From contig NZ_CP017671.1 of assembly GCF_001874625.1 (NCBI RefSeq), positions 3,348,001-3,412,000 of the forward strand: a stretch of 64,000 nucleotides of DNA, given 5' to 3'. Each line of letters opens with the position of its first letter. Position 1 is the stretch's first letter. The notes beneath the pieces are model-generated. The model was not told where the DNA came from. It made no database searches and was given only the letters and a program-made list of their open reading frames with translations. Origin of the DNA: Providencia rettgeri (GTDB lineage Bacteria; Pseudomonadota; Gammaproteobacteria; Enterobacterales; Enterobacteriaceae). This document shows, one piece after another, positions 36,997 through 45,476 of this stretch. Both the position numbers and the translations under genes were made by a program.

Positions 36997-38029
36997 AGCT
37001 TTAGTCACTTTCATTTTCTTATTTGCTTCGTTTATGGCTAAAGCACAAATTGTAGACGTGTGGCAATTTAATTCGCAGGAAGAACAAGACTATTCTTTGC
37101 AAATTGCCTCATCACTACGTTGCCCACAATGTCAAAATCAAAATTTATTAGAGTCAAATGCCCCTACTGCGGTCAGTATGCGGCATCAAGTATTCAAAAT
37201 GGTAGCTGAAGGTAAAAATAAGAGCCAAATCCAACAATATATGACTGATAGATATGGCGAGTTTGTTCTTTATAACCCACCGCTAACGCTAGGAACTGCT
37301 TTATTATGGGGATTGCCCATCATTGCTCTGGCGGGGATTTTAAGTTTAACATTCTACTTAACTCGCCGACAAAAATATCATTATCGCCATGATAGCGCCG
37401 AAGTAACCCAAACTACAAAACAACTTTTAGTCTCCGTGACTGATGAATCTCCTTCTCAACAGAAACGAAACACGGTGTTTATCATTGTATTATTCTTCGC
37501 CATTATTGGTTATTTCTTTATACCCCGCTTTGAACTGACGTATCGCGAATATTTACGTATCTCTGATCCTCTTTTATCATTCACTCCGTTACAACAAGAA
37601 CAAAATGACTTGTTACGTTTACAAAATGATATTCGTCAGTCACCTGAAAATAGTGAACTATGGGCAACACTTGGTGAATATTATTTATATCAAAACAGCT
37701 ATGACAACGCACTAATCGCTTATTATCGAGCACTAAAATATGGCGATGAGAATGCACAAATATACTCCGCAATTGCAACTGTATTATATTATCAAGCAGG
37801 GCAGCACCTGACTCCAGATGCCCATGCTGTAATTAATAAAGCCCTAGCTCTTGATAACAATGAGGTCACAGCCTTAATGCTAGTTGCTTCTGATGCATTT
37901 ATGAATGCAAATTACGAGCAAGCAATTGATATTTGGCAAAAACTATTAGATAGCAATAGCTCCCGTATTAATCGTTCACAACTAATTGAAGCCATCCATA
38001 TGGCAAAAATAATGGGAAATAAAAAATAA
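36989..38029 (+). CDS. nrfFG: Fused NrfF-NrfG heme lyase accessory protein
   Basis: The 346-residue protein joins two functions that are separate genes in E. coli. Residues 1-130 form the NrfF/CcmH part, with a signal sequence and the thiol motif LRCPQCQNQNLLESN. After a second membrane segment (about 160-180) the C-terminal part is a TPR region like NrfG/CcmI, with repeats such as LGEYYLYQNSYDNALIAYYR. It should present the apo-NrfA CWSCK site to NrfE. The overall layout equals CcmH at 19556-20626, so it could also be called a CcmH paralogue. Confidence 0.85.
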   Translation: MNKALVTFIFLFASFMAKAQIVDVWQFNSQEEQDYSLQIASSLRCPQCQNQNLLESNAPTAVSMRHQVFKMVAEGKNKSQIQQYMTDRYGEFVLYNPPLTLGTALLWGLPIIALAGILSLTFYLTRRQKYHYRHDSAEVTQTTKQLLVSVTDESPSQQKRNTVFIIVLFFAIIGYFFIPRFELTYREYLRISDPLLSFTPLQQEQNDLLRLQNDIRQSPENSELWATLGEYYLYQNSYDNALIAYYRALKYGDENAQIYSAIATVLYYQAGQHLTPDAHAVINKALALDNNEVTALMLVASDAFMNANYEQAIDIWQKLLDSNSSRINRSQLIEAIHMAKIMGNKK

Positions 38030-38248
38030 TTAAAATATATAAAATTAATATCTTTACATTAAGTGTTAATACATACTAAATTATCACTATAGTAACAAAT
38101 ATACCCCCCTAATTAATGTCAATTCATTTTAATATGTAATTTTTCGTTTCTTACTGCTCATCATTATTTCATCTCTATATTACATTAAATAATTTTATGC
38201 TACATTCGCTATATTAAACTCCTAAAATTAAACCTGTGTATAATAACG

Positions 38249-38279
38249 TAAGTAAAATTAACGCTCTTAATCTTACTTA
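38249..38279. repeat. Imperfect 13-bp inverted repeat
   Basis: TAAGTAAAATTAA and TTAATCTTACTTA pair with one mismatch around a CGCTC loop, about 70 bp upstream of the small gene at 38352. It may be an operator or attenuator for it, or a terminator of nrf readthrough. Confidence 0.45.
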
Positions 38280-38351
38280 TATACGATTAAACATTTTTCT
38301 TTTACGATGTTATTTTAGGAATGTAAAACAATCACATAAGAAATAAAAAAC

Positions 38352-38750
38352 ATGAAAAATAAAATATTTTCATTCTTGGTTGTTGGCCTTATTGCTGGCG
38401 CGTCCTTTATTGGCGGTGTCGCAAGTAACTATACACCTGATCTAGATATTATTGAAAAATCACAAAAAGCAGTTGAGGATTTTTTAGTTGACCCTAAAAC
38501 AGCAGAGTATAAAAATGTTAAATATCATGAGATAAGAGAAACTCTTGACCACGGAATGTTAGGTTATGTTTGTGGAGAAGTACTCATTTTTACCAGTCAA
38601 ACACCATATTCATTTAAACGTTTTATCGTCAAAACATATCGTCATGACGATGGTCGTAATGTTGTCTCTATCCCAATTATTGATGATAAAGACAAAGAGT
38701 TCCCTAATGATGATTTTAATATAATATGGGGTAAATATTGTAATAATTAA
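38352..38750 (+). CDS. Small exported protein of unknown function
   Basis: The 132-residue protein has a hydrophobic N terminus (IFSFLVVGLIAGASFIGGVAS) that is a signal sequence or membrane anchor. The rest contains VEDFLVDPKTAEYKNVKYHE and GYVCGEV, which resemble a recurrent pattern of small periplasmic proteins (a D-P-x-S/T-A-x-F/Y-x-N-V stretch, then V-C-G-E-V). Two cysteines, in VCGEV and KYCNN, could form a disulfide. No function can be stated. It stands alone after the nrf operon, with AT-rich gaps on both sides. Confidence 0.65.
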   Translation: MKNKIFSFLVVGLIAGASFIGGVASNYTPDLDIIEKSQKAVEDFLVDPKTAEYKNVKYHEIRETLDHGMLGYVCGEVLIFTSQTPYSFKRFIVKTYRHDDGRNVVSIPIIDDKDKEFPNDDFNIIWGKYCNN

Positions 38751-39240
38751 TCCGCCGGATAAAAATACAATCAAGGTTAAATTTAACACATTAATAATAT
38801 AAAAATAATATTTAAATTACGTCTAAAACCATCACTCAATCTTACACATTTCAAACGAAATAAAGTATGTTGTTTTTATATTGATTCAATTACATATAAT
38901 AAAAATATAATAAATGGTCGAATAAACCAGCATAAACAATATTCTCATATTCTCAACTTGTTTATTTCTGCATTCAAGATAAGTTAGAATTAAGATGAGC
39001 ACTATATGTTAATTTTCTATCTACCTCCATATACTATAGTGCATACATCTGCTTAAGAAAGGTTAAAAATAGTTCCATAACCTTAATCACACAACTGACT
39101 TTGAGAAAAGCGAAGTCATGCCTATCTTATGATTTTCTAATCTTGCAACGTTAAATTAACTAGCTATTTTGGTAGTAATTCTTGATTGCTTGATATAAAG
39201 TCACAACCCTTTTTTTCAAGGTTACTATTTTGGAGGCGAG
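38751..39240. other. Intergenic region before yegD, nothing recognised
   Basis: About 490 bp of AT-rich DNA without a supported gene. It must contain the yegD promoter. GGAGG lies just before the yegD start. Confidence 0.5.
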
Positions 39241-40593
39241 ATGTTTATAGGCTTTGATTACGGTACATCCAACTGCGCTGTCGCAATCATGAAGGACGGA
39301 ATACCGACACTATTACCATTAGAGGGCCATAGTAAATATATTCCATCAACACTGTGTGCGCCAACAAGAGAATCTGTATCTGAACACCTATTTCGTCATT
39401 GCAAAATCACACCTTCAGATGAAATTGGGCAGCAAATATTAAGAAGGTCGATAACTTTTAATCAAGATGAAGGGGTCGATTTAATGCCTGAAGATATTGT
39501 TTTCGGGCAAGCTGCCTTAGATTTATATTTAAGTGACCCAAGAGATGTTTATTATGTAAAATCACCTAAGTCGTTTTTAGGCGCTTCCGGGCTTCATGAA
39601 ACACAAATTAGTTTTTTCGAAGACCTTGTTTGCGCCATGATGAAAAATATCAAAGATACTGCTGAACATACCTTACAACAAGTTATAGACGATACAGTGA
39701 TTGGACGGCCAATTAACTTCCATGGTCGCGGTGGAGAATTAGCTAACCAGCAAGCAGAATCCATATTATATCGTGCCGCAAAACGTGCAGGCTTTCATCA
39801 TATTACATTTCAATTTGAACCTGTCGCTGCTGGCCTTGAATATGAATCAACTTTAAATAGTGACCAAATAATCCTAGTTGTTGATATTGGTGGCGGAACA
39901 ACTGATTGCTCATTAATTCAAATGGGGCCAAGTTACCGAACCGCACAAGATAGAACCCCTTCCTTATTAGCCCATAGTGGCCAAAGAGTGGGTGGAAATG
40001 ATCTTGATATCTATATTGCGCTAAAACAATTGATGCAACTTTTTGGGATGGAAAGCCAGTCGCTTTCAGGTATTAAAATGCCATTTTTACAGTTTTGGAA
40101 CCCAATTGCGATAAATAATGTTGAAGCCCAAAAAGAATTTTATTCGCGGCAAAACCTTTCAGCGCTGACTCGATTAAAACAAGAAGCAAAAGAGCCTAAA
40201 AAATTGGCTCGCTTACTAGAAGTATATAACGAAACCCTTGGGTATAGCCTTGTCCGTAAAGCTGAAGAGGCGAAAATTGCCTTATCTGAAGATGCTAATT
40301 ATTTAGCTAAAATTGCGCTATTGAATGAAACGCTTGAAGTTAATATTCAACGAGAGCATTTAATTGAATCAATAGAATCACCAAAGAATAAAATGATTGA
40401 ACTAGTTAAAGAGGCTGTCAATCAAGGGGGAGTGCAACCTGATGCTATTTACATTACGGGGGGAAGTGCTCGCTCACCCATATTGCATCAAGCTATCTCC
40501 CAAGAATTGCCTAATATCCCTATCGTACGCGGAGATGATTTTGGTTCCGTTACCGCAGGGCTAACTCGCTGGGCTGAAACCTGTTTTAAATAA
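39241..40593 (+). CDS. yegD: Hsp70-like protein YegD
   Basis: The 450-residue protein has the actin-like ATPase fold of Hsp70 without the usual substrate domain. Its motifs are FIGFDYGTSNCAVAIM (phosphate 1), VVDIGGGTTDCSLIQMG (phosphate 2) and YITGGSARSP (adenosine). It has exactly the length of E. coli YegD and closely matches it throughout, including VKSPKSFLGASGL. YegD is a little-studied chaperone-like ATPase. The gene has a strong ribosome site (GGAGGCGAG) and its own terminator at 40627-40653. Confidence 0.93.
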   Translation: MFIGFDYGTSNCAVAIMKDGIPTLLPLEGHSKYIPSTLCAPTRESVSEHLFRHCKITPSDEIGQQILRRSITFNQDEGVDLMPEDIVFGQAALDLYLSDPRDVYYVKSPKSFLGASGLHETQISFFEDLVCAMMKNIKDTAEHTLQQVIDDTVIGRPINFHGRGGELANQQAESILYRAAKRAGFHHITFQFEPVAAGLEYESTLNSDQIILVVDIGGGTTDCSLIQMGPSYRTAQDRTPSLLAHSGQRVGGNDLDIYIALKQLMQLFGMESQSLSGIKMPFLQFWNPIAINNVEAQKEFYSRQNLSALTRLKQEAKEPKKLARLLEVYNETLGYSLVRKAEEAKIALSEDANYLAKIALLNETLEVNIQREHLIESIESPKNKMIELVKEAVNQGGVQPDAIYITGGSARSPILHQAISQELPNIPIVRGDDFGSVTAGLTRWAETCFK

Positions 40594-40626
40594 AAACACA
40601 TTATTTTCTAAGTGACTACTTACAAT

Positions 40627-40653
40627 AAAAGGTAATGTTTAACATTGCCTTTT
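40627..40653 (+). terminator. Terminator of yegD
   Basis: AAAAGGTAATG and CATTGCCTTTT pair over 11 bp with one G-U pair and a 5-nt loop, ending in T residues. It lies 33 bp after the yegD stop codon. Its presence argues against the upstream TTG start for the next gene. Confidence 0.8.
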
Positions 40654-40683
40654 AACCTTACTTCTTCAGTTGCTGGTAGTCAC

Positions 40684-41628
40684 ATGAAAATTAATAATAT
40701 TCTCAAAAAATTTAAGCTAACAGATATTAGTCAGATCGAAAGCATCTATCCTTATTCGCCAGTATATAAAATACATAAGAATAATCATGATTATGTACTA
40801 AAACAGACTTGCTCTAATATTGATGATGCCAACAGATTAGCAAGCTATTTATCCAATTTAAATAATAAGAAAATAAATATTGTCACACCAATTTCAGTAG
40901 TTACCCCAAATCCACAAGAAATAAATAATGATGTTTGGGTGCTCTATCCGTTTATTAAAGGAAGTAAATATAGCGCTTCTACACATGAAATTATTGAAGC
41001 AGGCCGTTTACTGGGGAAAATACACTCGGTTTCCTCTATCAATAATCAAGAAAAACTCAGTGAGTATAATGAATATGAGCTTGAGGATAGCGATATAATC
41101 AATGATATCAATATCATACATGACCATTGTATAAAGCATAAATTAGCTATAGATATAAATCAGTTTAAAAGATTAATGCTAGAGACTATTGAAAACCAAT
41201 CGGTTTTAAGAAAATATAATTTACCCGCTGTTGCTACGCCTTATGACTACAAAGCTGATAATTTAATTTATTTAGAGTGCAACCAAGCCTTTATTATAGA
41301 CCCCGATAATGCAACTTATATTCCTAGGATTTTCGATTTAGCCTTAACATTGTTACTTTTCCATAATGTATTAGAAACAGCACCAAATCGTATTTTTACT
41401 GTAGATGAATGGGAATTGTTTAAACTCGGTTATTCTGAATTCATTACAGTTACCCCTTTTGAAAAGTCTTGTTGGCAACAAGCTATCAAACATTTATTTT
41501 TAGATGAAGTGATTTGGTTAATGTCTGATTTTGAACAAGGATGGGAAAATACACGGCAACGAAATTTATTTATTTCATTGTTATCATTAATATTAGATGA
41601 AAAATTGTTAAAAAAATACACGCTATAA
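40684..41628 (+). CDS. APH-fold phosphotransferase-like protein
   Basis: The 314-residue protein resembles the aminoglycoside phosphotransferase/choline kinase fold. A likely ATP-binding lysine lies in HDYVLKQT. The catalytic loop reads ATPYDYKADNLIY, keeping the Asp and Asn of the family's HGD-x4-N motif but not the His. The metal-binding segment is FIIDPDNATYIPR. The substrate is unknown, and homoserine-kinase-like or antibiotic kinase functions are both possible. The ATG at 40684 is preferred, because the longer frame begins inside the yegD terminator hairpin. It ends at the bidirectional terminator at 41655. Confidence 0.7.
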   Translation: MKINNILKKFKLTDISQIESIYPYSPVYKIHKNNHDYVLKQTCSNIDDANRLASYLSNLNNKKINIVTPISVVTPNPQEINNDVWVLYPFIKGSKYSASTHEIIEAGRLLGKIHSVSSINNQEKLSEYNEYELEDSDIINDINIIHDHCIKHKLAIDINQFKRLMLETIENQSVLRKYNLPAVATPYDYKADNLIYLECNQAFIIDPDNATYIPRIFDLALTLLLFHNVLETAPNRIFTVDEWELFKLGYSEFITVTPFEKSCWQQAIKHLFLDEVIWLMSDFEQGWENTRQRNLFISLLSLILDEKLLKKYTL

Positions 41629-41654
41629 TTTAAAACAGCACGTTGCTAGATAAT

Positions 41655-41681
41655 ATGGATGCCGCTCAAAGCGGCATCCAT
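41655..41681. terminator. Bidirectional terminator
   Basis: ATGGATGCCGCT and AGCGGCATCCAT form a perfect 12-bp stem with a 3-nt loop. It lies between the convergent genes ending at 41628 and 41689. Confidence 0.88.
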
Positions 41682-41688
41682 AAGAAAA

Positions 41689-42168
41689 TTATTTTTTAAC
41701 TTTATGTACAATATCAAAGTACTTATCTTTGTTATCTTGCTCTGGATAAATACGATAAGTATATTCTTCAGGTGTTACAGTGACATTTTCTACAACACGA
41801 GTAAATAACACTTCCCCTTGATCATTTTTTGCAGTTAATGAGCGGGTTTTTCCATTCTCATCAAATGACCAATCACCTTTCATTTTTGGTTTCCCATCAA
41901 ATGTAGTCATATTAAAGGTGCCATCTGGATAATATTCAGCTAAGCCAAAGAAGTTAGAAACTTGCTTATCATCGGCACTGACTTCTTTTTTGTTTTGGTC
42001 TAAAGCTTCCGTTGTTGTCCAGACTTTACCAACCATGATTTCTTCGTAAGCATTTAATTTATGCTCAGCATTTTGTGATTGCGTTGCTGCTGGAGCCGTA
42101 GCGGCTTGAATACCAAATGACATTGTAGATACAACAGCAAATAATGTAGGTACTAATAGTCTTTTCAT
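41689..42168 (-). CDS. Exported DUF4822-like protein
   Basis: The 159-residue product starts at the ATG at 42168, after AAAGGAA, with a signal sequence (MKRLLVPTLFAVVSTMSFGIQAA). The mature part is a single small domain with GKVWTTTEALDQ, YYPDGTFNMTTFDGKPKMKGDWSFD and YTYRIYPEQDNKDKYFDIVH segments. This looks like the DUF4822 family, whose members are periplasmic and of unknown function. It is a single-gene unit with a palindromic terminator. A longer frame to 42195 has no ribosome site. Confidence 0.72.
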   Translation of the reverse strand: MKRLLVPTLFAVVSTMSFGIQAATAPAATQSQNAEHKLNAYEEIMVGKVWTTTEALDQNKKEVSADDKQVSNFFGLAEYYPDGTFNMTTFDGKPKMKGDWSFDENGKTRSLTAKNDQGEVLFTRVVENVTVTPEEYTYRIYPEQDNKDKYFDIVHKVKK

Positions 42169-42357
42169 TTTATTTCCTTTAACTAACAAGCTCAAACAAG
42201 CATTTGATTTAACTTAAGGGTAACTACATAAGACTTATTATCATAATGTTATTACGTTTATTTACATGGAAATGTTTTGTTACATACGAGGAGGAGTTCT
42301 AAATAAATTACAGTTATACCAACAATTACAAATTAATTAGAATAAATATATTCAATC

Positions 42358-43212
42358 CTAACTATTTAACAATTTATTGATCAACCAATATCCCGCTTTA
42401 CCCGGTGGATTATGCTTAGACCACACTAAATCTACATTAATTTTACGCGGCCATAGGTCATAATTAAGGCTCACCAATAGACCATGACCGAATTGCTTGA
42501 CTAACCAAGTGGGTAGTATTGCCCAGCCAGTCCCTTGTTCAGCCATTTCTAGTAACAACAAATAATTGGGAGCCAGCCAGTTTTTTTCGCTGTTAATGAC
42601 GGTTTCACTGCTGCTACTTAACCGTAGTTGACGTGTCGTCGTGAGATGTTGATAGGTAATTTGTTTTTCTTTTGCTAACGGATGGCTAGCTAACACATAC
42701 AACCCTAGCTCCCCTTGAACAGGTAAACGTGAAAATGAAATATCAGCAGGATATTCGATTCGTGACTCCATCATGCCAACATGAGCCTGCTGATTTTGGA
42801 TCATTTCAATGACATCATTGTTTTCGGCTATTAAGAATTCAAATTCAATATGAGGAAATTGTCTATCTAATATTGTTAATACATGCTCTGCGTGTGGAGG
42901 TTGATAAATATCTGAAAAAGCACAACTTAACCGTGGTTCAATATCAGGTGACAATTCAACTCTCAAGGCTTGTAATCGTTCATCAGCTGATAAGATATCC
43001 TCAACTAGACTTAATACCTTTCTTCCAGCAAAAGTCAGTGTTGATTCACGCCCTTGCCTATCAAATAAAGCAAACCCCATATCATCTTCAAAACCACTAA
43101 TAGTCGTACTCACTGTCGATTGGCTTTTATTAAGCTTTCTCGCTGCCGCAGAGAACGATTTCAGTGCAGCGGCTTCCACAAAGGTACGCAATGTTTCTAT
43201 AGAATAGTTCAT
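42358..43212 (-). CDS. LysR-family regulator next to a PACE efflux gene
   Basis: The 284-residue protein has the N-terminal LysR winged helix (ETLRTFVEAAALKSFSAAARKLNKSQSTVSTTI) and a type-2 periplasmic-binding-protein-like effector domain. It starts at the ATG at 43212. An upstream extension to 43266 is AT-rich and unlikely. It is divergent from the PACE-type efflux gene at 43323, the same arrangement as AceR and AceI of Acinetobacter, so it probably activates that gene in response to its substrate. Confidence 0.85.
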   Translation of the reverse strand: MNYSIETLRTFVEAAALKSFSAAARKLNKSQSTVSTTISGFEDDMGFALFDRQGRESTLTFAGRKVLSLVEDILSADERLQALRVELSPDIEPRLSCAFSDIYQPPHAEHVLTILDRQFPHIEFEFLIAENNDVIEMIQNQQAHVGMMESRIEYPADISFSRLPVQGELGLYVLASHPLAKEKQITYQHLTTTRQLRLSSSSETVINSEKNWLAPNYLLLLEMAEQGTGWAILPTWLVKQFGHGLLVSLNYDLWPRKINVDLVWSKHNPPGKAGYWLINKLLNS

Positions 43213-43322
43213 AAGGTATCGATTTTTCCGATGGCTGCCATTTTGTATATATATATAAAATAGCAAATAATTGCACCTGTTTTTTTTATAACATATTAGA
43301 TAGCTATATATTTGAGGTAGTT

Positions 43323-43793
43323 ATGAGCAAGCAGACAAAAACATTAACTGAACGAATTTTTCATGCAGTTTCATTTGAAATCATCGCAATCGCGATAACT
43401 GCTCCGGTCAGTGCATGGATTTTAGGACGCTCAATTTTCCAAATGGGTACCGTCGCGATTATATTATCGACACTCGCCATGTTATTAAACCTATTCTATA
43501 ACATGCTATTTGACCTCTACTGGCCTCTTTCTAAAGGGCTACGCCCAACTAAAGTACGTATTGCCCATGCTGTTGGTTTCGAATTAAGTTTTGTGATCCT
43601 CGGCCTACCGATACTGGCAGTACTCCTAAAAATGACTTTATGGGATGCATTTTTACTTGAGATTGGCTTCTTCGCTTTTTTCTTATTTTACACTTATGCA
43701 TTTAACCTACTCTATGACATTTTGCGTGACCGTTGGTTTACTAACCAAGAAAACCAATCAAACTCGATTAAGCCAGCCATAAAACGTACATAG
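43323..43793 (+). CDS. PACE-family efflux protein (bacterial transmembrane pair)
   Basis: The 156-residue membrane protein has four hydrophobic segments in two repeats. Each repeat begins with a RI/HA-type motif (ERIFHAVSFEIIAIAIT and RIAHAVGFELSFVILG) and includes NLFYNMLFDLYWP or NLLYDILRDRW. This is the bacterial transmembrane pair architecture of PACE transporters such as AceI, which export chlorhexidine and short diamines. It is divergent from a LysR gene. A second PACE gene lies at 53354. The natural substrate is not evident. Confidence 0.88.
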   Translation: MSKQTKTLTERIFHAVSFEIIAIAITAPVSAWILGRSIFQMGTVAIILSTLAMLLNLFYNMLFDLYWPLSKGLRPTKVRIAHAVGFELSFVILGLPILAVLLKMTLWDAFLLEIGFFAFFLFYTYAFNLLYDILRDRWFTNQENQSNSIKPAIKRT

Positions 43794-43798
43794 TTCAG

Positions 43799-43835
43799 CA
43801 ACGACACCGAACACGAAACATGTTCGGTGTCGTTG
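43799..43835. terminator. Perfect 15-bp hairpin after the PACE gene
   Basis: CAACGACACCGAACA and TGTTCGGTGTCGTTG are exact reverse complements with a 7-nt loop, only five bases after the PACE stop codon. No T tract follows, but the stem is very stable. It probably ends or protects the PACE transcript. Confidence 0.7.
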
Positions 43836-43847
43836 TCAAATAGTGAC

Positions 43848-43994
43848 CCGATATTAGCTATCATTGCAAAAAACTTTGGAGAAATGGATAGCCATGAGAA
43901 AGCAGCGGTAGCGCTTAGTTTTACACAGAATAACCAATCCTCTGCGACAATTTATGCCATGGAACAACATTTAATCCGGAGTAAAACTAAATAA
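43848..43994 (+). pseudogene. Possible gene remnant of unknown origin
   Basis: The frame PILAIIAKNFGEMDSHEKAA continues to HLIRSKTK and a stop at 43994. It looks like the C-terminal 48 residues of a longer protein, and an ATG at 43884 gives 36 of them. A good rightward terminator (44046-44078) lies 50 bp later with no other gene to serve. I do not recognise the family. It may be a remnant or a small gene. Confidence 0.35.
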
Positions 43995-44045
43995 GATAAT
44001 AAGATACTATTAACAGTCATAATTTATCATATAAGTCATTTCATC

Positions 44046-44078
44046 AAGGTTTAGTTATTTGCTAAGCCTTTTTGTTTT
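44046..44078 (+). terminator. Rho-independent terminator without an obvious gene
   Basis: AAGGTTTAG and CTAAGCCTT form a 9-bp stem with one G-U pair and a 7-nt loop, followed by TTTGTTTT. It points rightward and follows the fragment ending at 43994. Confidence 0.7.
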
Positions 44079-44185
44079 AATAGAGAAATAAATATCCCCA
44101 CTTTATCTGCTGTTAATTACTTTAATGACACTATAAAACTGAGAAACCACGACGTACCTCACGATAATGACAACAACTTGCATTT

Positions 44186-44204
44186 GCAATTGATAATCAT
44201 TAAC
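44186..44204. promoter_or_regulatory. Fur box upstream of tonB
   Basis: GCAATTGATAATCATTAAC matches 15 of 19 positions of the Fur consensus GATAATGATAATCATTATC. It lies about 150 bp before the tonB start. Iron repression of tonB is therefore expected. Confidence 0.75.
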
Positions 44205-44352
44205 ATAAAATAAAACATCATATTATCTTATGATTTATAACCAAATGAATTCTTTTACCCCTTATAACCTTAAAGCAATGTTAGCAATTACTTATCTTAA
44301 ACACGTTTAGCCGTTACCTTTTTGGCTTTAACTGAAAGAATACCGAGGTCTT

Positions 44353-45105
44353 ATGATGAGTCAAAAACTACTTACTTTTATTCTGTCGATAACATTGCAT
44401 ATTTTAGTTATCGGGTATTTTATTTATATAACGACTCAATCATTATCTCAATCTCAGAAAAACCAAGCGTTGCAGGATGCTCCAGTTATTTCTATTGCAC
44501 TGACTCAGGCCGCTCAAGAAACTCAACCTGAAGAAATAGCACAAGCCCACGCTATCCTTAGTAAAATAAAGTTAGACACTGTGGTGGAAAAAGCCACTAT
44601 TGTCGTCCCTAAAAAACAAAAAGAAATAAAAAAAACCGTCAAAGAACCGGTTAAACCAACAACATCTACAATGGTTAAAAATACAGAGACGCCTAAGAAG
44701 CCAGTAGAGAAAAAAACACCTCTACACACTGAAATTGCCCAACAGCAAAAAGCAGGTGGTCAAGTGACGTCCTTATCCTTGGGAAATAAAAGCCACAAAA
44801 CACAACAAGCCCCTAGTAATATAGACAGTCAATTAATAAGTTCCTATCGTGAAAAATTACGTCAAGAAATTGAACGCAATAAACAATATCCACGTAGAGC
44901 TAAAAAAATGAAAAGTCGAGGTGTCAGCACAGTTCAGTTCCAATTAAGCCAAACGGGAGAAATTAGTTTAGTACGCTTAGCGAGTAGTTCTGGAAACGAA
45001 TTATTAGACAATGCCGCATTAACAGCGGTACAAAAAAGCCGCTCAGTAGGTAAGCCACCAGCGGGCTTTGCTCAATCAATTACCCTTAATATTGAATTTA
45101 ATTAA
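44353..45105 (+). CDS. tonB: Energy-transducing protein TonB
   Basis: The 250-residue protein has one N-terminal membrane span (FILSITLHILVIGYFIYI, with the functionally important Ser-x3-His as SITLH). A long Lys/Pro-rich periplasmic region follows (KKQKEIKKTVKEPVKPTTSTM and KKPVEKKTP), then a TonB C-terminal domain with YPRRAKKMKSRGVSTVQF. It transmits proton-motive force from ExbBD to outer-membrane receptors, such as those at 16488 and 62988. GAGG precedes two adjacent ATG codons, of which the second (44356) has the better spacing. It stands alone, with no exbB or exbD here. Confidence 0.9.
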   Translation: MMSQKLLTFILSITLHILVIGYFIYITTQSLSQSQKNQALQDAPVISIALTQAAQETQPEEIAQAHAILSKIKLDTVVEKATIVVPKKQKEIKKTVKEPVKPTTSTMVKNTETPKKPVEKKTPLHTEIAQQQKAGGQVTSLSLGNKSHKTQQAPSNIDSQLISSYREKLRQEIERNKQYPRRAKKMKSRGVSTVQFQLSQTGEISLVRLASSSGNELLDNAALTAVQKSRSVGKPPAGFAQSITLNIEFN

Positions 45106-45476
45106 CGCTAAATAAAGCTAATAACCCGCTATCGTGATATGAGTTACTATGCTGTTAATGCCTGCAATATATTGAATAGTGAACAGCCTGATTATCATTG
45201 GGTTTAGCTGTTTGGCTTTACTATACATAAAAATGAAAAAACCGTTGAGAATAGGCTTTCTAATGCTGTTTTATTAATCGTGTATGATGAACTAATCAGT
45301 AGTGAAATTCTCTACAGGCTACAGATGATTGTTGCCAAGGCTATTGCGGGGTAATCATTACCTAATACTGTTTATATAGAACGAGAAAAAGCTTATTTCT
45401 TGTTATCATCGACAAAAGCCTGATGTTTGGTTACGATCGGCTTAAAAAGCGAAATCAATATATCAAGTGGATCAAT

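Noticed and set aside
40645-40683. Upstream TTG start of the APH-like gene
   Set aside because: The start codon lies inside the yegD terminator hairpin.
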